Of a stretch of DNA of 64,000 nt, positions 59,386 through 64,000 are shown piece after piece. Within the stretch, counting starts at the first letter, position 1. Every line of letters starts with the position of its first letter. Under the pieces are notes generated by a model. It did no database searches. It was not told where the DNA came from and saw nothing but the letters and a program-made list of their open reading frames with translations. The DNA lies in contig CM055107.1 in assembly GCA_029204225.1 (NCBI GenBank), positions 44,225,720 to 44,289,719 of the forward strand, in the 5' to 3' direction. Source of the stretch: Diphasiastrum complanatum (taxonomy: Eukaryota; Streptophyta; Lycopodiopsida; Lycopodiales; Lycopodiaceae). Position numbers and translations under genes: made by a program.

Positions 59386-59590
59386 GTGACCATTACATGT
59401 ACAAGCAACAATCGACTCAACCAAAGTCATCGACTCATCGAAGTCCCTGACTCAACTGAAGTCCCCGACACCGAAGTCCAAGACTCAACCGAAGTGCCCG
59501 ACGAGAACTCAAATTCGATGAGCTGCCACTCAAAAGTCAAGCATGCATCGAGACTTCGAGATCAATACTCGACGAGCGTGACAATTTGAA
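59386..59590 (+). repeat. Degenerate short tandem repeats, GACTCAAC-GAAGTCCCCGA
   Basis: CGACTCAACCAAAGTC, TCGAAGTCCCTGACTCAAC, TGAAGTCCCCGACACC and CGAAGTCCAAGACTCAACC repeat with a step of ~18-27 bp. Translated it gives EVPDSTEVPDTEVQDSTEVP, but the frame is short and follows directly on the dead copia. Confidence 0.75.
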
Positions 59591-60110
59591 TGTCATGACT
59601 CAACAATTAAACAATATAGCTAAGTAGCAAGACACCTAGTTAGCTAATGTTTTAGCTTAAACGATCTTGTAATGCTTATCTAATCAGTTCTTGTAATTAG
59701 ACCCAGCATGTTATACATATTGGAGATCGGATACAGAATGTCGAGGTCAATGAATGCAGTCTTGTAGTAGCAAATGCATAGTATCATACCAATGATTTAG
59801 TGCTAGCAGTAGCTACTTTATGGTAAGAGAGAATACCTCTCTTGCCTCCATGTGATGAACTGGAAAAATAGACAACGCACACACACACACACACACAAAA
59901 ACTTGTTGTAAGCTCAATTCTGATAATAGATGAGTTGCAGTTCTCTGCCATACTTTCATAATTTGTGAATGATTTTATGGTGCTCGCTATCAATAGATAT
60001 TACTTCTTCTAATTCTCAGTTTTAGCTGACTAAACATTATCTACTGTTTACAAATTTTATATCAAATCTGTAGTGTCAATCTGTAGTTTGGAAGAGGATA
60101 GATCGCCACT
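59591..60110. other. Possible old LTR or intergenic DNA with (CA)n
   Basis: A (CA)10 microsatellite lies at 59878-59897. AT-rich sequence with no gene; it may include the LTR of the copia at 57309-59385, but no second LTR copy is present to test this. Confidence 0.5.
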
Positions 60111-60212
60111 ATGAAGCAGTGCTTCGCCCAGCCTGATCGACTCCATCTGAACCTCACATCATTGAATATTTTTCTGACTTCAAAGTGCTTGAAGTCTCCG
60201 ACTTTCTTAGTC

Positions 60213-60719
60213 GTCATCAAGGAGGCCTTTCACCCACCCTGCCTGCGTGCTTGGGCACGTCGGAACGCGTGGCGCTTGTCGTCGGATCCCGGCGCTCCGC
60301 GTTGTGCTGTGTTCGGTTTTGTCGTGCGGGCCTGTTGGTACACGTAGGAACTCGTCGTGCTGGCTGCCGGATCCCCGTCCCGGGACATGCTTCGACCGGC
60401 CTTGCCCTCGTCTTCTATCGTGCGTTTGAGCAAGTCGTGCAAGTGGTAGGTTCGGCGCTCCAGAGGAGGAGGCCTTTCACCCACCCTGCCCTCAGGCTCC
60501 GGCGCGTGGGAATTCTTGGGCCGGTTGTCGGATCGTCGCTCCCAAGGGGTGCGGTTCCGCCCGGCACTCGGCCTCCGCATGTGAAACTCGGGAACCTTCG
60601 TTGGGACCGGACCGGACCCACTTTGCCTTGGGCTCCTCCCCTCTGGGGATCGGGCTCCTCCCCTCTGGGGATCGCCCAAGCACGCAGGCAGGGTGGGTGA
60701 AAGGCCTCCTCCTTTGGCC
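60213..60719. mobile_element. GC-rich terminal-inverted-repeat element with 9-bp target duplication
   Basis: TTCTTAGTC flanks the element at 60204-60212 and 60720-60728. The inverted repeats 60221-60256 and 60674-60709 are identical over 36 bp (starting GGAGGCCTTTCACCC), and similarity extends loosely to the ends. A third, internal copy of the repeat start lies at ~60467-60490. The body is GC-rich, unlike its surroundings, and contains a tandem GGGCTCCTCCCCTCTGGGGA duplication near 60640. A 9-bp duplication and long inverted repeats point to a non-autonomous Mutator-like element. Long frames on both strands reflect GC content only. Confidence 0.85.
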
Positions 60720-60799
60720 TTCTTAGTCATTTTAAGCAGTTTTGCGATGGCAAACATGGTACTGCCTCCTTTCTTCCCTCACATTCGGATATGGTGCTG

Positions 60800-61900
60800 A
60801 AGTTGAGGGTTGTCATCGGAGACTGATGGTGGTGGTGAAGGTGCCATCTCCTTTCTCTTCTGTGCTCGCGTGATGGCTAACACAGGTGCATGGAGTGGTT
60901 GCTTTACCAGTGGCACTCCCACTAGAACTGTTGCTGGTTGTATCGCAATGAAGTTCAATGGTGCACTGGTTCCCGATCTTAATGGACAATTTTTGTAGCA
61001 GTGTCCATATTCGCATTCCCGGCAGAAGGATGTATATTGCCCCTTGTAGGAACATCCAACAATTTTGTGTCCTTCGCCGCATCCATAGTAGCCATAATTT
61101 CTCCTGCCTTGATGCTAAGCTTGAGCTGTATAGGACGCATAATATTCATTTATGGCAAGATCTATATATGGTTCATCCGGCCCATACCATTGTTGCTGCT
61201 CAAGTTGAGGTGGTACTGGCATCTCTGGTTCTGCTGCTGTCAAATTTACATGGGCTACTTGTTGATTAGTTGGCCCTGGTGGTGCAGATAAGGCCATGCA
61301 TTGTTGTTATTTGGTGCGCCATACCTTGGTACCGCGATGGATTGGACGTTGTTGCTACATCTCCTTGTAAGGCTTTTCGTTTCTGATTGAAATGTGCCAT
61401 AAGTTGTTCTATCTGTTGTTTGTGTAATTTTGTCATTTGTTCCAACAGCAGCTCTGTGGATAGAGTGGAAGCATTTGATGATGATAACGCTATTGAGGGA
61501 GTAGGGGTATGGGTGATTGGATATTTTTCGTCTGATCCCTCATCCTCTTCCTTGATGACATCCTCCATAGCTTCTTGCAAAGTAGCATACTATTCCCGTC
61601 ATTTCAGTTCTCTCTTGATGCTACGTGGTAACCCCGCAAGGAACCACATAATCATCGCATGATCGGGAGTTAGGGCTACACCACACTTGGATTGTAGATG
61701 TTTGACCCGCTCAATGTAATCCCTAACCCTTTTTTGTTTTCCCATCTTGATCCATTGGTGTTGGTTCCGGTTCTGCCTCTTGTTGCGCAGCTACTATTCT
61801 GGGAAGGTGGGGTGCTTAATTCACTGTCTTTCTTGCTACTGATTGTCCAAATCTTAGATTCATTCAATGATCGAACCTAGAGTGATTGGATCTTGCTAAC
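60800..61900 (-). pseudogene. Ty3/gypsy gag with zinc knuckle
   Basis: From ~61700 leftward: FLAGLPRSIKRELK and REYYATLQEAMED, typical of gypsy capsid ends, then an acidic Ser/Thr-rich linker (EEDEGSDEKYP; TELLLEQMTKLHKQQIEQLM), a Gln/Pro-rich stretch, and after a frameshift near 61110 YYGCGEGHKIVGC and FCRECEYGHCYKNC, CCHC-type knuckles. 61580-61266 is the longest clean frame. Downstream pol is absent: DNA changes character at ~60770, near the inverted-repeat element. Minus-strand orientation agrees with the LTR at 63173-64000. Confidence 0.75.
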
Positions 61901-63150
61901 ACAATTGGATGCAATCTGGATCTTAAGGATCGAATCAATCTGATTGGCCGAAAGTTAAAATTCAGGCCCCTAACACTGGTTTTTCCTTGATAACTTTTTT
62001 ACTCCTTGCCTTGATTGACCTGAGATTTTGACAGTAACTGGATCTGGTGCAGATCTTTTGACTGATCTAGTCTGTGAGAGCTCTCTAGTGTGAGGGTTGG
62101 ATGTGCGAGGGTTCTTTAGCTATTTTTCAGTTAAAAAAACCTTAATATCTCTCTGATTTCTAGGAACTAATACTCGCAAGGATTACAAGAGCTTCATCTA
62201 AGGTAGATCTAACTCTAAAAATCTCCGCGAGAATTAACTCTTGCATTAAGTGAAAATTTCACTATTTGTGAGGGTTCAAAATGACTAATTTGGCTTGATA
62301 TTCACCGATAATCAGTACGATCTCTCGCATGCTTCATCACTAATGAAAATTGACATTCTAGATCAATTGGAGTGGTCTGCGAGAGTTCTCTCTAGAAGGA
62401 TTTGCTGGATCTTAGCTTTTTAGTGATTTTTTAGCACTTAAAACCCAATTTCTTGCTCACTTGAATCAAACTAACTCTCGCAGACTCTTTTGTGTCCTAG
62501 TCTCACTGAGATGGAACTCTAGAATTCTCTGCGAGGGTTCTTGACCACTAGAACTGAAAATTTTAGTGTTTGCAAGGGTTCATTGGTATTTTCCCGTCTT
62601 TTTTTCATTGGAAACACTCGCACAGGCACTTAAATAGTGAACTAACTCTTGCAAGTTTCTCTATGTCCTGGTCTCACTAAGATGGAACTTCAGGGAGCTC
62701 TGCGAGAGTGCTTGTAAAGATTTGAATTTTTTTGGTTTTTTACAAGGATTTTTTGAATATTTATGATTTTTTCTCTGATTTTTGCAATATGCTTGGAACT
62801 AACTCTCGTAGGCTTCTATGCAGGTCTAGGACAATATTCTGGAGCTGCTGCCAGTCATGCGAGGGTTACCTCTCACTGATTTTGGAGAAAACACAATCTG
62901 ATGAAAAAATTGGCTCTTTTTCCCTCCAAAATATAGATTGGTGTGTTTTTCTGGGTTTTCTCAGGTTTTGGTTTGGATGTCAAGCCCTTAGAGGATGCTC
63001 AGGGCTTCTCTACCCTCTCACACCTCCTCCGCTAGCTGGGAACAATCCAAACACAAGAAAATGTAGACAACTAACTCACCCCAAAATCCTCCAAAAACTA
63101 CTCTAAAAAGCAAGAAATAACTAAAATGCAGCTATACTAGTTAGTGATAA
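61901..63150 (-). mobile_element. Gypsy leader with dispersed TGCGAGGGTTC motifs
   Basis: Non-coding leader between primer-binding site and gag. Between ~62090 and 62870 about ten copies of a TGCGAGGGTTC/CTCTCGCAG-type word occur in both orientations at 40-110 bp intervals, for example ~62106, 62268, 62379, 62473, 62532, 62700, 62807 and 62858. No gene seen. Confidence 0.65.
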
Positions 63151-63151
63151 C

Positions 63152-63172
63152 CTATCCCCGACAATGGCACCA
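63152..63172 (-). other. Gypsy primer-binding site
   Basis: On the minus strand TGGTGCCATTGTCGGGGATA follows the LTR end, resembling sites used by plant gypsy elements. Confidence 0.75.
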
Positions 63173-64000
63173 CTGTAGGGTCTAAGATCTCGCATCATAG
63201 TAGCCCTCCCGCTTCTTAACAAGGGCTAGAACACTGAATAGGTGCCTAACTATGTTTAGATGCTACTTTTAGATAGTTCTCTACTTTTTTCCTTACACTA
63301 GCACCTTAACACTACTCCCCTTTAACACTACTCCCACTAAACTAGCATTCAACATGATTTTGGGTGAAATAGAAAGAGAAGAAGAGAAGAGAAAGAGAGG
63401 CAAGAGAGAAAGAGAGAGAGAGGCAGAGAGTGGAGAGGGAGGTTAGCTCAAATGCTCAAGATGCATGCTAATGGAAAAACCATAACAACTAAAACAATAA
63501 CAAGGAAATGGAAAGCAAATGGAAAACACAACAATAGCATTAGCATGATTGCTTAGCAAATGAGAATGCTTTGGCTCTCCAAAATAGTAGAGTCTCCTCC
63601 TTCTCATTAAGCATGCAAATAGAGTACAATTGGTGTCTTTTTATATATGGGAAAGGCCCTTGCCCCAAAATCCTGTTGGCTAATATTCACATTGATCCTA
63701 TCCATGCATCTTGAACCCAACTTGATCCAAGGGTCCACAAAAAGTACATATTCACAAGATTCATGTGAGTCCAAAGTTGGACCCAACTCTAAGAAAGTAA
63801 ACTTTTAAGTTTAAAATGACTTTGGGCCTCAAGTTTTATTTTAATTACAAAGGGCCCAAGTCTATTATTTTTATTTACATTCGCCTTGCGTGCTCCTGGG
63901 ATCATGGACTTATACGCGCAGGAACCCATGCCCTCACAACACATTTATTAACTCACTTTCTTTGTTCGCTCTATGTTGGGAATACCCCCAACAACATCCT
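63173..64000 (-). mobile_element. 5' LTR of the gypsy element, running off the window
   Basis: At least 828 bp. Its primer-binding-site end matches 57096-57308 inverted. It includes a GAGA-rich tract at 63370-63430 and a TATATA box near 63640 (minus-strand reading TATATAAAAAGAC), placing the likely transcription start ~30 bp on. Confidence 0.8.

Noticed and set aside
60230-60757. Long frames on both strands (171 and 175 codons)
   Set aside because: They lie in the GC-rich inverted-repeat element, where stops are rare because of composition; no domain is visible.
1-64000. Organelle origin or bacterial contamination
   Set aside because: Spliced genes, histone fold, plant-type LTR retrotransposons and satellites throughout show nuclear plant DNA; no operon structure or organelle genes are seen.

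Overview
The window reads as nuclear DNA of a land plant. It is AT-rich and gene-poor, genes carry GT-AG introns, and most of it is decayed LTR retrotransposons, chiefly Ty1/copia with some Ty3/gypsy, whose primer-binding sites match the plant initiator-tRNA type (TGGTATCAGAG). A DUF1221/MLKL-like kinase joined to a fungal/bacterial-type beta-propeller lectin suggests a non-seed plant (bryophyte, lycophyte or fern) rather than a flowering plant. That placement is inference; no species can be named from the sequence.

Two host-type loci stand out. At 2640-5287 (+) an intact protein-kinase exon is followed by a 191-bp GT-AG intron whose phases match exactly, and then by a beta-propeller lectin exon. 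Together they predict a cytoplasmic kinase with a sugar-binding propeller at its C-terminus. At 16841-18580 (-) four exons with coherent phases encode a histone H3-fold domain, a basic/proline-rich linker and a Ulp1 (C48)-like domain. The catalytic His and Gln of the Ulp1 fold are in place, but the nucleophile Cys is Ser, and one TAG interrupts the H3 part. Its upstream region carries many copies of a palindromic GCACAAGTGCGATAT-like motif, and a decayed multi-exon gene of unknown function converges on it from the other side (15135-16640, +). This block lies inside a split copy of a large non-coding LTR element, so it may itself be a mobile unit.

Layout: 1-923 end of a copia element with its 3' LTR; 2640-5287 kinase-lectin gene; 6112-6170 perfect hairpin; 7444-9250 gypsy/LTR remnants and short repeats; 9655-11990 copia remnant; 12000-14816 and 21165-22253 the two halves of a non-coding LTR element; 14817-19425 the H3-Ulp1 block; 19425-20760 a deleted copia; 22302-25881 a copia pol/gag interrupted by a second copia (25882-29714); 29715-33690 unassigned sequence with a GC-rich palindrome and a 30-bp minisatellite; 33690-39679 a ~170-bp satellite array split by a second copy of the non-coding element (34708-39213); 39680-49765 copia elements of one family in opposite orientations around an LTR-internal-LTR-internal array; 49767-54230 a copia on the minus strand; 54400-57308 gypsy pol, a decayed coiled-coil ORF and an LTR fragment; 57309-59385 a copia remnant; 60213-60719 a GC-rich terminal-inverted-repeat element with a 9-bp target duplication; 60800-64000 the 5' half of a gypsy element on the minus strand.

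None of the retroelements looks autonomous: every one has stops, frameshifts, internal deletions or altered active-site residues. I found no tRNA, rRNA or CRISPR array.
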